This document shows positions 46,801 through 59,732 of a DNA stretch of 64,000 nucleotides, piece by piece (the first letter of the stretch is position 1; the number at the start of each line of letters is the position of its first letter). Location: positions 2,118,001 to 2,182,000 of the forward strand of contig NW_027118693.1 in assembly GCF_036417845.1 (NCBI RefSeq), written 5' to 3'. Origin of the DNA: Apteryx mantelli. Lineage: Eukaryota; Chordata; Aves; Apterygiformes; Apterygidae. A program made the position numbers and the translations under genes. Below the pieces are notes generated by a model that saw only the letters and a program-made list of their open reading frames with translations, searched no databases and was not told where the DNA came from.

Positions 46801-46987
46801 AATTCTGGGACATTAGTGCACCCTAGAAGGCTGCTTTTGGTAACAGATGTCCCACTGTCCCACCTCTATTCCATAGGATAGCACTAGATGGCCACTGGAA
46901 ATGGACATTCATGAAGTTCATTTGAAACACGCTAGTGTAACTTTGTTAGGCTTAAACATGAGAAACAAATGAAACCAGAATACATCA

Positions 46988-49900
46988 TGTGCTCATTCAA
47001 AACTTTTGTGCTTAACAAAACTCTTAATTTCTCCTACTAGCCACCCTGTGGATTAGAGGCAATGACAAGCTCATTAGGGTTCCCACAGTCTTACAAACTC
47101 CCAGGGGAAAGTCGCCCAGCGTGAAGTGAAATCACAGGAATAAAGTGTCTTGGACGTTTAATGGGGCTTACTGAGGGCTGTTAGAGATAGAGCTGCTGCC
47201 AGAAGTCCATGTCCCTCCTCAAGCACTGATTAGACCAGACCATCAGAGGCACCACTTGCAGGAGGACAAAGGAAAGGGACAGAGGTTTTTCCCTCAAGAA
47301 GCACCTTTGATGTGGGGTGCCTCTTCCATTTTTGACACACGTGCACTCACAGAGTTTTAATGCTTTGCTTCAATGCAGTCTACACATCCCTGCAGCCCCA
47401 GCCCTGCATAACTCTCCCCACATCATCCTCCGTCCTCAAGCAATGCCTCGCAGGGCTGAAATATAATCCTTGCAACTTCAATTTTCCTGATATTCCTCAG
47501 GCCTAGACTGCAGGCCCCCTGCAGTATGACCCCATCTGTTGGTACCCAATGTCTTCACAAGGAACCTCATGGTATCCGAAAACTGCTCCGCATCGCCCAG
47601 ATCCCACTGTTTGAGTGGTGCCTCTCAATCAGAAATCACAAGCCACGCTATGTAACACCTGCCCTTTTTATCCCTGAACTTCCACTCACCACCAAAAGTT
47701 TTAGTCTTCAGCTCCTTCTTCTCCCAGCTCATGAAGTGGGCACTTGGGATGCTCTGTAGTGTGTAAAGTTATCTGCACGGAGCTGATAAATGAAACCAGG
47801 GCATGCAAGAAACTGGCAGCCACCTGCTGCAACAGCTAGATAACAGGCTGGATATCCTAGGACATGTAAAATGGCACTAGACAGCTGCTTAAGCAATTGA
47901 AGGCTGGTCGGTGGAATTACTCCCCAGCCCTATGAACTGAGTTCATTTCCATGTGAGATCAACTACACAGCTCATGTGGAGGTACCTGCACAAGAACACC
48001 CACAGTCAGGTGTCTAGCTCTCTGAACTGAATCTCCTCCGAGGCATCTTCCTTAGGTCGATTTGCATCCCATTGGAAAATCAACTTGTTCTCTTCATTGA
48101 TGGCAAGGGTACATCAAGCTGTGGCTGTCTGCACTTAAAATATCTCAGTTTAGCCAAGGCAGAATCTCTTCCTGGGGTCTTCATTTCTCAAGGACAGAGA
48201 ACACTTTTTCCATCCAACCCCTCTCCCCACCCCAGCTCACCCCCTGCAAAAAAAAAAAAGCAAAGCATAAGAAACAAGACTTGGGAGCTGGAGAAAATGC
48301 TTTGCTGTGAAGGTTTCAGATTCTGCCATAGGCACAGGAACTTCCTCCCACGGAGCCCCCTCCCCAGCTAGCAGGGAAGGGCAGGGATGGGGTGCAGTAA
48401 GGAAACGTAGCTTGCAAGCTGTATGGCAAGAGCTGTGAGAAGGGGTTGGATACTGATGTACTGTTTAATAGACTACAGTCAGGAAGCAATCAAGGGGACA
48501 TTTTTCCCTGAAGAACTTCCAAAAATGAACCCTGAAGAGAACAAAATCTACAAAATTGAGACGATCATTGCTGTAAAGGAAGAAAGAAACAGCTGCTGGT
48601 AAAATGCTATGGCTGGTCCATAAATTGAACAGTTGCATAGAAGCCTCCCAAGTGTACACATCTAGTTTTGAGGGATGGAGTGGGGGAAAAACAGGATAGA
48701 GGACAGTGCTTTTTACATCGTACTGCCTAGCAATGCCAGCACCAGGGTTTGCCACCAAACCCAACTCAGACTTTGCCATAGGGCAGGTGAGGACCCTGGA
48801 GCACTCAGGCAAGTGAGAGCTGGGGCTGGCAGAAGTGCAATACCTGCACAGCTGGAATAGCATCAAAGATAAACTACCTTTGGAACCGCGCTGCTGGGTA
48901 TGGCATGGCACTATCCTTCACAGAGAGGCTGTTCACTGCCCCTCTCCATCCTGGTGGATAGCAGGAACAATCTTACTCACCCCACAGCAAAGCTTCAGTG
49001 ATTGACTTGCCAGCCATAATCCTGGTCTACATGGTATAATTAAGAAAACAAAGCTTAAAATAGATGAAATCTTCAAAGCTTTTGTACAGCCGGGAGCTAG
49101 TGCAGGGGAATTAGCTGCCTGATTTAGAGTTAGGTGTCAGCTCGGATCTTAGCTTAGCTTAAGCTCAGAGCTAAGATTTAGACCTGAGCTTGAACTAGAT
49201 GCTCTGACAACTGAAATTAGGTGGAAAAAATTCACCTGCATATCTCCGTATTTGTATTTCCTTATTCCTGGGGGTAGCAGGACCTTAATATCCCACACCC
49301 AGATACTTGATACTCCCAGTCTTTTGCAGTGCAGCCATTTCAGGCCTTCTCTGAATGCCACACAGCTGACACCTGAGAGAGCACTGAGTTACTTGCCAAG
49401 GCTTACACTGTGGAGCAGGCAGAAGGCAGAGGCAGGACCTATCAGCCACTTCTGGAGTTGCATCCTTGTTCTTCAAGTGTCCCGTATGAACAGAAAACAA
49501 CATGGAGCTCCAACACGAGCATGGAACTACAATGAAATCAAGCTCCCAGTAACACACTGAGGAAGAGGACTAAACTGTCTCTTTTTTGTTGGCAGTTTGC
49601 ACTATGTTAACCAGATGTGGACCTAGAATAAGATGATGCCCAGGATGAGACGGGAGCTGGGGCATTTCTGAGCAAGAAAGGAACAATTTGGCACAAGCTT
49701 TTGCTTTTGCAGAATTGAGTTCTTATATTATTCTTTGCTCTATCCAAGCACTGCGTGAAGGCAAACTGGACCTGATTTGTCCCAGGTGAATGCATGTTAA
49801 GCCCCCTTTCTACAACTAGAATGGCAGCTGTGATGGGGAATGAGTAACAGAAGTGATAACTGCAAATAGCTAAAGAATGGAGGAAGTGCAATCAGTCTCA

Positions 49901-51930
49901 GACAATTGTATACACCTTGGAGAAAGCTGCAAAGTCTAAGCTAAGAGACACCGCAGGGCAGGCGACATTCAGGTGCTGCTGAAGACTCACAGCAGGAGAT
50001 GTTGAAAGACGAGTGCAAGGGCAGAGCAAGGAATGAGCCTTGGCTCAGGGTCTGCAGACAGACTAGGAAAGAGGGGGATGTAGTGGGGAAAAGGCCGAGG
50101 GAGAGACCCAGGCCTTGCCTTTCATTCTCAGTTACCATTGGAGGAAAGGTCACCACACCATGCTGAGGATTACAGGCAGGAGCTATATGTGCTGTGGCAG
50201 ATCTGGGTGTTGTTAACGTGCCAGCGGCCCTTTGTGCAGTGACAACCAGGGAGGGAGACATGTGCCTCACTCCAGGCCTTTCCTTGATGTCTTCTTACTC
50301 CAGCTCACTCTTTCCTCTAGAAGCCCTCTCTGAGTCCTTGACACTGCTGAACAGAGATACAGGGAGCATGGCTGTGGTGCAGAGTTAGAGCTGTGTGGTT
50401 GCTGCAGGGCATCAGCTGATGGGCACTCACACACTTCAGCTGAGAGAAAGAAGAGTTTGGGCAGAGTGTATGGGACCACTGTGCCTATACATGTGCCTTA
50501 ATTTCCTGCCTCTCTGAATCTTTCTCTCTCTTGCTCTCTCTCTCTCTCCATCTTGCTTTTGTTTTAGGGATCAGTCTCAGTCTCCCAGCTCTCTCACAGC
50601 TGACTCTCAGCCATCCACCAAAGATGTGATCCACAGGCAGCAGTGAATCTGGGACACCCTCCCTATGGAAGCACCTTTGGCAACAATTCATCCCCGTATA
50701 GGCGGGGTGAATCACTGACTCATCCATCCCAGGAGCTCCCTGGGCTGTCTAGATGGCTGCTTCAGCCTTCTCCAACGCACTGTACAAGGTCTAAAGTTTG
50801 CAGCAGGGAATCACCAGGGACATCATTTTATCTGACCCCTGTGTTATGAAAGGCCAGAGGAGGAGCGGGCAAAGAGCTCTGTCTTGCAGCCATGGACTTT
50901 CCCTGGGCAGCTACTCAGGCGTGTGTCAGGGGGTTACCATAAGCATGTGCTTTGCCCTGCTTCCACACTTCCTCAGTCCTCAGTCACCCTCGGGTCACTC
51001 ATCCGCCCTCATCACAATGCTGAACAGGGAGCCCTGAGAGCTCAGCTGGAAATGCTGAGGTCCAGGTGCTGTGCTGCTGCTGCTGCTGCAGGTGACAGCT
51101 CAAATGCTCTCAGAAATTAAAACCGAGGAGGAAAAGATGTGCAGGAAATGAACTTCCCTCTCCTTTTCCCTTCTTCCCCATACAACGGTTCTCTTCCTCA
51201 CGTTGCTTGGATGGCTCAGGTACCCCTTCTCTGGCATTCACTTTTCCCCCTCCCTTCTCTCCCAAGTTACACAACTGCTTGTAAGTATCCTCTCTAACAG
51301 TCCCTTTACAGTCCCTTCCAAGACTGAGCTAGTAACTCCTGACCACTCTTTGCCAACAGAAAGAGATGGACTGTCCAGTGCAGAATCGTCTCCTCAGAAA
51401 GCACGTGTTTCAGGGAGTTGAGACCACTAACTCCGTTCAGTGTGCATCCTTCTTCTGTGAGAAGAAACAACCTTTGGCATGATGTGTTCCCCTAAAGGCT
51501 ATTTTTGCATGACGGGGCTTTTTCTCTCTGGCACATCTGCCTGTTGCTCGAGAGCAGAAGGATTTGGCCAACAGCTATGCTGCGTATTACCGGGAATAAC
51601 TTCAGGCATAGTAGGCTAAATACGAGCAAATGTACATTCCTTTTTAATCCACACAGTGAAATAGGCACCTCAATGGAGCAGCTCATCTGTCTCATCAGAG
51701 GAGGTTCCCCTGGGATGAGCAGTTTTGCCCTCCAGAAGAACCTGTTCCTGTCCTTTCACTAGCAATGAAGCCCCTAAACCAACTGTGAATTCAGTCAGAT
51801 GAGTGCAAACCTCATGTTGTCTCTGTCAACCTTTTTACCACAAGCACAGAAGTGCATGCTCTTTCTCTGCAGTTTCCTTCCTGCCAAGCGAGTTTGAAAG
51901 AAGGACCTGCAGTGCTACAAGGAGAAAGAG
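46988..51930. other. Intergenic, no recognisable gene
   Basis: No open frame with recognisable content. A CT-rich microsatellite lies at 50,518-50,549 and a short GCT/CTG run at about 51,073-51,090. Whether the first part continues the right arm cannot be told, because its partner would lie outside the window. Confidence 0.45.
50518..50549. repeat. (CT)n-rich microsatellite
   Basis: Interrupted CT repeat. Confidence 0.75.
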
Positions 51931-52880
51931 GAATGGAGCAACTGGACATCTCCAGTGGAGTTCCTCCTGCTGGGACCGGGTAATGTCGCCAAGCTTCCGA
52001 TGCCTCTCTTCCTCCTCTCTCTCATGATCCGCCTGGTGACCACGTTTGGGAACATCCTCATTGTTGTGCTAGTGGTGGCACGCAGGCGTCTTCATAACCC
52101 CAGGTACTTCTTCTTGGGGAATTTCTCCAGTGTGGAAATCTACACCTCCACCATTCTGCCCAGGCTGCTGGCCAGATTCCTAACTGGGGACAGAACCATT
52201 TCTGCTCATGGCTACATGACACAGTTCTATTTCTTTGGCTGTTTTACCGCTGCTGAGTGTGACCTGCTGGCCACCATGTCCCTGTGATCGGTACTTGGCC
52301 ATATGCCAACCCCTGCTCTGTGCAAGCCTCATGAACTGGAAGGTGTGTCTCCAGCTGGCGTCAGGGTCTTGGCTAGCCAGATTACTAATGTCTACAGCAG
52401 TGACGTGGTTATTTTCTCAGTTACAGTTCTGTGGCCCCAGTGCCACTGATCACTTCTTCTGTGATTCTACCCCTTTGCTAGAGCTCTCCTGCAGTGACAC
52501 CACAGTGCCTACGCTGGTTACTTTCGTAATCGGCTTTCTGGATGTAGTCTTCCCTTTGCTATTCACTCTGGCATCCTGTGTCTGCATCAGAGCTGCTATC
52601 CTGAGGATCCCCACCAGCATGAGGAGGCAGAAGGCTTTCTCCGCCTGCTCCTCTCACCTCACCATGGTCACTGTTTTCCACGGGACCCTCACCATTGTCT
52701 ATATGATGCCCAGAACAGCTCTGCTGAGACAGCTCAATAAAATGCTGTCCCGTTTTTCTACACCATCCTCACACCCGTGGTCAGTCCACTCATCTACAGC
52801 CTGCAGAGCAGGGAGGTCAAGGGGACTCTTGGAAAGGCACTCAGGAAAACTGTGGCCTCCACACAGAGCTCATACTAGTT
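51931..52880 (+). pseudogene. Recently inactivated olfactory receptor, three frameshifts
   Basis: Full-length receptor text is spread over three frames. It starts MEQLDIS, shifts (about 51,951) into EFLLLGPGNVAKLPMPLF and IYTSTILPRLLARFL, and shifts again at about 52,281-52,285, where an extra C in a CCC run turns the DRY region into a stop. It continues as CDRYLAICQPLLCASLMN, FFCDSTPLLELSCSDT and RRQKAFSACSSHLTMV, then shifts near 52,741-52,750 before the TM7 text (a SPLIYSLQSREVKG segment in the third frame). The stop TAG lies near 52,876-52,878. Apart from these indels nothing is missing, and the usual PMYFF is PRYFF. It is similar in style to family 6/11-type ORs. The few lesions suggest recent loss, and individual indels could be sequencing errors. 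Confidence 0.88.
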
Positions 52881-54338
52881 GTGATCCACCAGGAATGAAC
52901 TGACCTAGCATGGCAGACTTGGAAATGCATGTTCTGTGTATCAGGTGTAGCTTTCAAAGTGCAGCATATGGAGAAGTTTGTGGAATGGGAAGGGGGAGAA
53001 GGGAATAAATGTCTTAGGGGAATATAGGCCTGGTGCAGAAGAGTGCAAAGAATATCCCTGGCTGTCTTCTTTCTTTAAAATAAACCCCATTATCATGCTG
53101 GAAGCAGGAGCTCTTGAAATGTCTTAGCCTTCTTTTTCTGTGAAGAGCATAAAAGAATTTCAGCTGTAATGTGAGCGCCTTCCAGGGGCAAGCATTGACG
53201 TATTTTCCTGTCTGTGGGCTCCTGAGATGGTAGCCCTGTCTCTCAGCTGTACATATTCCCAGAGCAGAGGTCTGTATTGTTAGTTACTGTTCTGTTCAGT
53301 GAAGATCGCCAGTGCAACAGAGTTGACTGCACCCATGCATGCACCTCCTATGGGTCAGGATGGCCTCAGGTACGCCGAACATCGATGTGGACAGGGGTCA
53401 CAGAGCTGGGGCCTAGTGAAGAGGTCTGCTAGGGACTGAGGCAAGAGGGGGAAAACGGAAGCAGAAATGGGAAATGTGCAGGCATGTGAAAGGGCTTCCA
53501 GTGCTCATGTGTGGCCAACAGCACTGCTGCCTGGGGTTGAGGACACCAGTGAAAGCCTGGCTGTGAGTCAGCCCATCCTGAGGTTGGTGCCTAACACAAG
53601 CCCCATGCAGCACCTCACTCCTTCCACGGTCCGACCAGGGAGCCTGGGCCATCAGAGCAAGCGGAGAAGGCTCCTGGATTGGCCTGTTGCCCTGCTGAGA
53701 TGAGCCTATCCCTAAAGCCTCCCTCCTGTGCATGCCTAGAGCATGTCCCTCACGCAGCTTTCGGCACCTGGGCTGGCCTTCTGAGGAGATACAGCTCTTA
53801 TCTGTGGAGACACAAGCATATAAGTATATCAACAGAAGCTGACTGCAATTTGGTCACCAGAGGCAGGGCCTGACTTCATCTTCCTCTGAGCCTTTTTTCT
53901 CAGCCAGCCTCCCACCACCCTGCAGTCCCACCTCATCTCTTTTGCCAGGTCAGTCCTCATGTGTCTTGCATCTGCTCTGCAGTGGGAGAAACCTTACTCT
54001 GAAGTGGTTGTTTTCCCTCCCATTGCCCAACAAGGTTGAGGCATGGAATTCCTCTGTGCGTCCTAGATACCGCAGGGCTTCTCCATATTGACAGTGATAA
54101 ATGGGCAACTGAATCAAGCCTTTCCACTGGACATGTCTACATTTGGGAAGATGAATCCCATCCCTCCTTTCCTCTGAGGTTTCTTGCAGAGGGGAATTGT
54201 GAAAGGCGATCTCATAGTCTCAGCCCCTCTAAAAAGTTGTAGGTCCTTCTGCAGAGGAAAGGTCCATTTTCTGGGTCTTATTTTCCCAATACTTTAAGCA
54301 GAAACCATACTGCCCCCTTCTTCCCTTTGCATCATTTC

Positions 54339-54340
<2 letters not shown>

Positions 54341-54374
<34 letters not shown>
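54341..54374. repeat. (AC)n microsatellite
   Basis: 17 uninterrupted AC units. Confidence 0.97.
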
Positions 54375-54376
<2 letters not shown>

Positions 54377-55490
54377 TAATTACTCATTTGCTTCCCAGTG
54401 GCTAACACAGATCTTATGAAGGGAGCCCTCATATTTTCTTCTTTTCCTATCCCTAATCCTTTCTCCTTGCTTTACTCCCACAATTGATGCTTACCATGGC
54501 CTCTGAAGATCTCCTCAGTCTTTCTTTGCTTTCCCTTGTCTGAATTCATAGATGAAAGCCTGCATTTTTTTTTTCTTTTTAATAACTGAACCAATAGCAT
54601 CCTGCTGCAGTGGGAGATGAAAAGACGAGGGTGTTGATAATACAGGAAGCTTCTCTAAGAGTCAGGTGCCATACCCCGAGGGATGAGTATGGCATAAGTG
54701 TAGAGTGACAGAAATCAATCATGAAATTCTGCATACCCTGAATTTCCTCCAGCATATAACTATAACCAGTGTGTAGATTCTCTGGGTGGCATTCATCTAC
54801 CTTAACTTCAGATATTTGAATGTTGATCTCTAAGTCTTAACACAGTGGTACTGGCTCTGTTACACACTTAAGAGCAGCATTTGCAGAGGATTGTTCAGTC
54901 TCCAAGAACTGATGTGTTGGATGCCCAGGAAGTGGTTTCATCATTCCAAGATTCCTTTTTCTCCCCACAATAACTTTCTATGGGGATTGAAAGTGGGGAC
55001 TTTGAGCAGCAGTATGAGATGGGCTCTCAAGCAAAAACATAGTGAGCTCTTGACACACGCTGACTCCCAGGCAAGGAGAGTGATGGATCACACGGCGCTC
55101 GCTCAGGACAGTGATGGGCTTGGCTTGAGTGTCCTTGGGCGGGTGCTATCTTCCTTTCAGACAGAAAGAATGAGTACCAGCAGGTACAGTGCAAGCTTCT
55201 CCCTGATCAACGATGAAATATGTAAACACTGATATTCCTGTAAGAAGCAACCATTCCCCATTTCCTGAAGAACTGGACTTCAGTCACCTCCTGCATCCCA
55301 GGGTGAGCTGAGCCTGGGAGCAAGATGCTCTTTTTAATGATGTACACAGGTTGCTGGGGGGATGACAAAGAGAGGGAAGTCTGGAAACTACTGTGGTTGA
55401 AAGTGGTAGGAGAGAGAAAAGAACTTGAGATATGACAGAGTTCAAGGTGATAGCTAGGGGGAAAAAGTATGAGCCACATAGCTTGCTTTT

Positions 55491-55530
55491 CTTTGAGGGG
55501 GGTGTTGGACTCAATGACCTCCAAAATAAG
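55491..55530 (+). mobile_element. Possible CR1 3' UTR remnant
   Basis: GTTGGACTCAATGACCTCC resembles the conserved GTTGGACTAGATGACCTCC element near the CR1 3' end. Too short to be sure. Confidence 0.35.
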
Positions 55531-58500
55531 AAACCTATTTCCTTGAGTATCCTCAAATTTAATCTATGTTCACGAGTGAGTCCCCTGCAATTCACTTCAA
55601 CAATCTTTTATGATCCAAATCTCAGATGGTCTCGGATGGAGACTTCCCTGGTAGTCAAAATCAGCCACAGCAGAGAATGGCAGATGCTCTTCTAAGATGG
55701 GCTCCTAAAACAGGCAGGATGAGTCCCCCTGTGGCGATGTGAAGATGCTGGTCGCCTGTCATTAACGTGGGAGGGAGCTGAGGTGACTGAGGTGAAGCTG
55801 AGGTGACTTTGACACAAGAAGCTCTATGACTTGATAGGTGTAGGTGTTCAGAAGGGCACAGGTTTCCTCTACATGATATGCACATGCCCAGGGCATCTGG
55901 AATACCACTGGATGCCTGCAAGAGGTACCATCCGACGGAGCTTCCTTTCTTAGCCTGCCTTCACACTCTGAGAGTCATTTCTAGAGGGATACACCTCACC
56001 TTAAGCTAATGGGCTAGGTGAGTTCACATGACTTGTAGCCAACAGTAGCTGTTTCTCTTCACTGACTACAAAGGAAGCTCAGGGAGAGACAGCTCTATGG
56101 TAGCCATCCCAAGTTAGGTAAGGGAGTGCTCCTAGCTCTGTTTTTCTTGGTCCAGAGAGCTCCTTGAGTCTTCTGTAGAATCATTCCATCTTGACTTGTT
56201 CCACACAAGGTGGAAGCAGAAGTCTAGACAAACTCCTTCTTCCCCTTTCCCCTAGCATCAGGGCAGAAATTCACCTAGTCTCTCCCTTTGCTCAAACAAA
56301 CAGACACAGTTACTGAGGCATGAAAAAAAAAAAAAAAGAAAAAAAGGAAAATTATTCCTGCCTTCTCAACTTACACCCTAGATCATCACCTCTTTCCCCA
56401 ATAGCATGATCTCTTGTGAGATCCCCAAAAGCTCCAGGCAAGAGCACATGCCAGAAGGTAAGCCATCCAACGGCAGAACATACAAAGCCAAGGAAGTTTT
56501 ACTGCTGATAAGGATTTGGAGATCCAAAAAGTAGGGAAAAGCTCTGTGGAGGGGAAGTTGTAAAATAATTTAGAAGAATGGCTTGAAAAGAGGTCACAGA
56601 CAGCAGTTGTTCTGGCTTGGAGGGCAGGTGAAGGAAGAGGACTGAGATCTCTTCCCTCTAGAAGGCACTGACTCAGGCTGGGAACATGAGGCTACTGAAT
56701 GGCTCTAGGGCCTGCTCAATGGACCTCAAGACTTTCATTCTTTGTGGAGCACCAGTGCATGGCACATAGAAGATTCCATTATAGTCAATGGAGGTCAACT
56801 ACTTAAATATAGGCACCTTTGAAGCACCTAAGAAGATGTAATCACCTGGTTCTGAGCCAGAAGTGTCTGCTGTCTTTCCTTCCATCCCCATGTAGACATC
56901 TAAGATATTCTAGAATATTAAAAAATGGCAGTACATGCCCATGCTTCATCATCTAACCATTTCCCTACATTTGTTCAGCAAAATTGCTCTGCAAACTGCA
57001 GGGACACTGTTGGCCAGATCACTACTGAATTTAATGGGAGCTCAGACCGCTTGCATTGCAGACACTTCAACTTGGCTGTCTGGAGCTGAATCCCATTGCT
57101 GCAGTGCAACTGTTCATATCAGTGTCGCTGTCTGCTGCCCCTTCATAGTCAGGGGAAAAAGAATGGCATCTGCAGAAGATGATGAATCCAGGCAGTTTAG
57201 ACAGTGTCTTAGCAACGGAAGGCTCTCCATTTAGCGAAGCATACCTCTCTCCACTTGACTCTAGAGTGACCACGGTTTAGATGAGAAGGGTAAAATAAGT
57301 ATAATGGAATCTGATCCAGATGTTGATTGCTTGGGTTTTTTGAGGAACATTTCAGGAAAAAAAAAATCATCTCATTTTATTTACTGTTTGTATCTAGCAA
57401 AACTAATAGCTATCAACAAATCATACAGCCTAATGTTACCCATTCATTCTGAAAGACTGGATTTTATCATGGCTACTGGCATCTCCTGGATTGCCTGATG
57501 AACTTTATTTCCACCTGTATTCTTAACATTTTAATGACAGATTTATGACTACTTCCTTTACTCTAGCAAGGCAAAGTGTGTAAGAGGCAGTCTTTTTGTT
57601 TATGAGGCCAAGTCTTAGAGAAGTCAATGCTACTTAAACATGGAAAATTACCTCTTCTTGCACCTCAGACAAGATAGACATGAAAATCTTTTCACTTTAT
57701 CTTCCACTTTTTCATATAACTAATTTAAGCAACTTTAAGCCTAAACTGGTCATCCAGTCTCTCTGCAATCAGTGGAGAGAGATAGAGCTACTGGGGCACG
57801 AGTCATGCTGTTCCTAGGGTCAGGATCCCTCTGAGATTCCACCTCCCTGGGGCTTCTGTAGAGCACCTTAGGCCGTATGGCTGTCTATTAGGTGACTGAA
57901 GTAAGATGAGTGCACCAATTGATACCGAAAGCAACATTCTTCAGTGTTAATGCACCATGAAGTACAAAGCATCTGCTCATTACGGGTGCACGGCGACAGA
58001 GCTAAGGGTAATAAGGCAAGAACAAATAGTAAGATAACTGAAGAGAAGAAGAAAACATCAAGAAAAGCAAGGTGGAATAATACATAGATGTTAGTATCCA
58101 GTAGGTGTGAATGAATAACCACCAGTTAATCCAAGTTTGCAGTGACTGAAAATAAAGGTCTTCACAGGTTGATTTTACCAGACCATCTCACAACAAAAAC
58201 AACAAAAATCAGTAAAACGAGACCTTTGGGGAATTGTGAGCTCTTGGAAAAAGCTGATCATTTTCAAGGACAGAAATTGCTAGGAACCTTTTTATTTTGT
58301 CAGAAGGGCTGAACACACACACAAAAGAAAAAGATCAATGAAGTAACTGACTCTTATTTTGTTTCAACAGACTTTTTGTCCTCAGCAACTTTGTGTTTCA
58401 TGTGGCACACCTCATTTCAAGCATGCTGTGTTTAAACACTGGAATCTCCCAAGTAATAATACAGTTATGACACTAAAGATACAATATGAGCACTTAATAA

Positions 58501-59732
58501 AAAATGATGCAGCATTCTGAAGAAACCATAGCCTTTATTTTCAATGACAACACAGACTTTTGGAGAAATGTAAAAATGAATCATCTCTTTGAAATCATAC
58601 ATTCCTCTTTCAGTTAAAGCTTTCCCAAGAGGTTTGAAAAAAAAAAAAAAGGTGGGAGAAGGGCAAGAGGGTTGTTAATTACCTTATCTCTCTCTATATA
58701 TAAAAATTGCAAAAATACTTTAATATATAAAGCCCAACCAATCTGTTTCTTCTAATGCTACAAGGTACTGTGAAGGCAAATTATTCTACTTTGGTTTTTA
58801 AACTCACCAATCACCTGCACACTTAAGAAAGCCTAATCCACAGCTACTTTCACAGAGACAATTCATATAGCTCACATCATAAACCAAATCATAACATTTA
58901 ACTGATGGGAAAAAAGGGGGGGGGGAAAGCCACTTTAGGAGGGGGTCAAATCTAATAGATTTAGGCAACTTCATGATGCTTCCATGTTGTTGATGTGTTT
59001 CACTTCATGCTTCTCCCCAGGGTCCCTTAGCTTGCACCTTCTCTGGAGTGAGCCAATTAGTTCCCTTCATGGGAAAATCAGGGGGCAGACAAGAAGATGC
59101 CAGAGTTCACACTCTGCACACAGAATGGATGCAAACCAGTCAGCATCACTTGATCAGGAACTCTGATTCAGCCCCTGGAAGATGTCACAAAAGCAGCAGT
59201 GTAGCCTAAGACACACCTGATGTGTGCAGGAGACTCAGCCAGGCTGAGTCTACCATCCACAGACAGAATTCACCACTTCCAAAGGCCAGTTCAACATACC
59301 TATCCCATGCTGAGCTGAATGACTGTGTGGAAATACCTTTCCTTCCACTCACTCTAGCGATAGCTCATGGTAATCTCAAATACATATATATATCCATTGC
59401 AGTCACTAAAGTCAGGTGAGATGAATCCTAAACACCCCAGTTCTTTAGAGAACTGGATTCAGTTGTCCACACGCAGGTGTCTTCTGCTATTTGAGATGCC
59501 CTAAGGAGCCCAAGACATCTTGGCAGTTGTGACAAGGGGCCTTTGGGACACTTGTTCCTTCCTAGAAGGGCTGCCGGAGGTCAGCTAGGATGTTCTGTGG
59601 CATCTCAAATGGCAGTAGCCCCACGTGACTCTGGCTGCATTTAGCCCCTTACCAGTACAGAGAATGGAGCTGAGAGAATGCTTCACCTCATCCTCACATA
59701 GATACCACCTGGCCGCTTACCTGAATCATACT

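Larger units (their letters stand above)
37758..46987 (-). repeat. Right arm of the large inverted duplication
   Basis: Reverse complement of 1-9,343 (see that entry). It includes an intact OR gene (42,030-42,977), the mirror OR pseudogene and the mirror CR1 fragment. Homology ends inward at about 37,758, inside CR1-derived DNA. Outward, base 46,987 pairs with base 1 of the window, so the arm may continue to the right. Confidence 0.95.
52881..59732. other. Intergenic, no recognisable gene
   Basis: Open frames are all under about 140 codons and lack domains. There is a poly(A) at about 56,322-56,337, an AT-rich stretch near 58,690-58,730 and a G run near 58,916-58,926. Weak dispersed repeat text near 55,888, 59,489 and 59,602 is listed under the findings. 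Confidence 0.45.
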
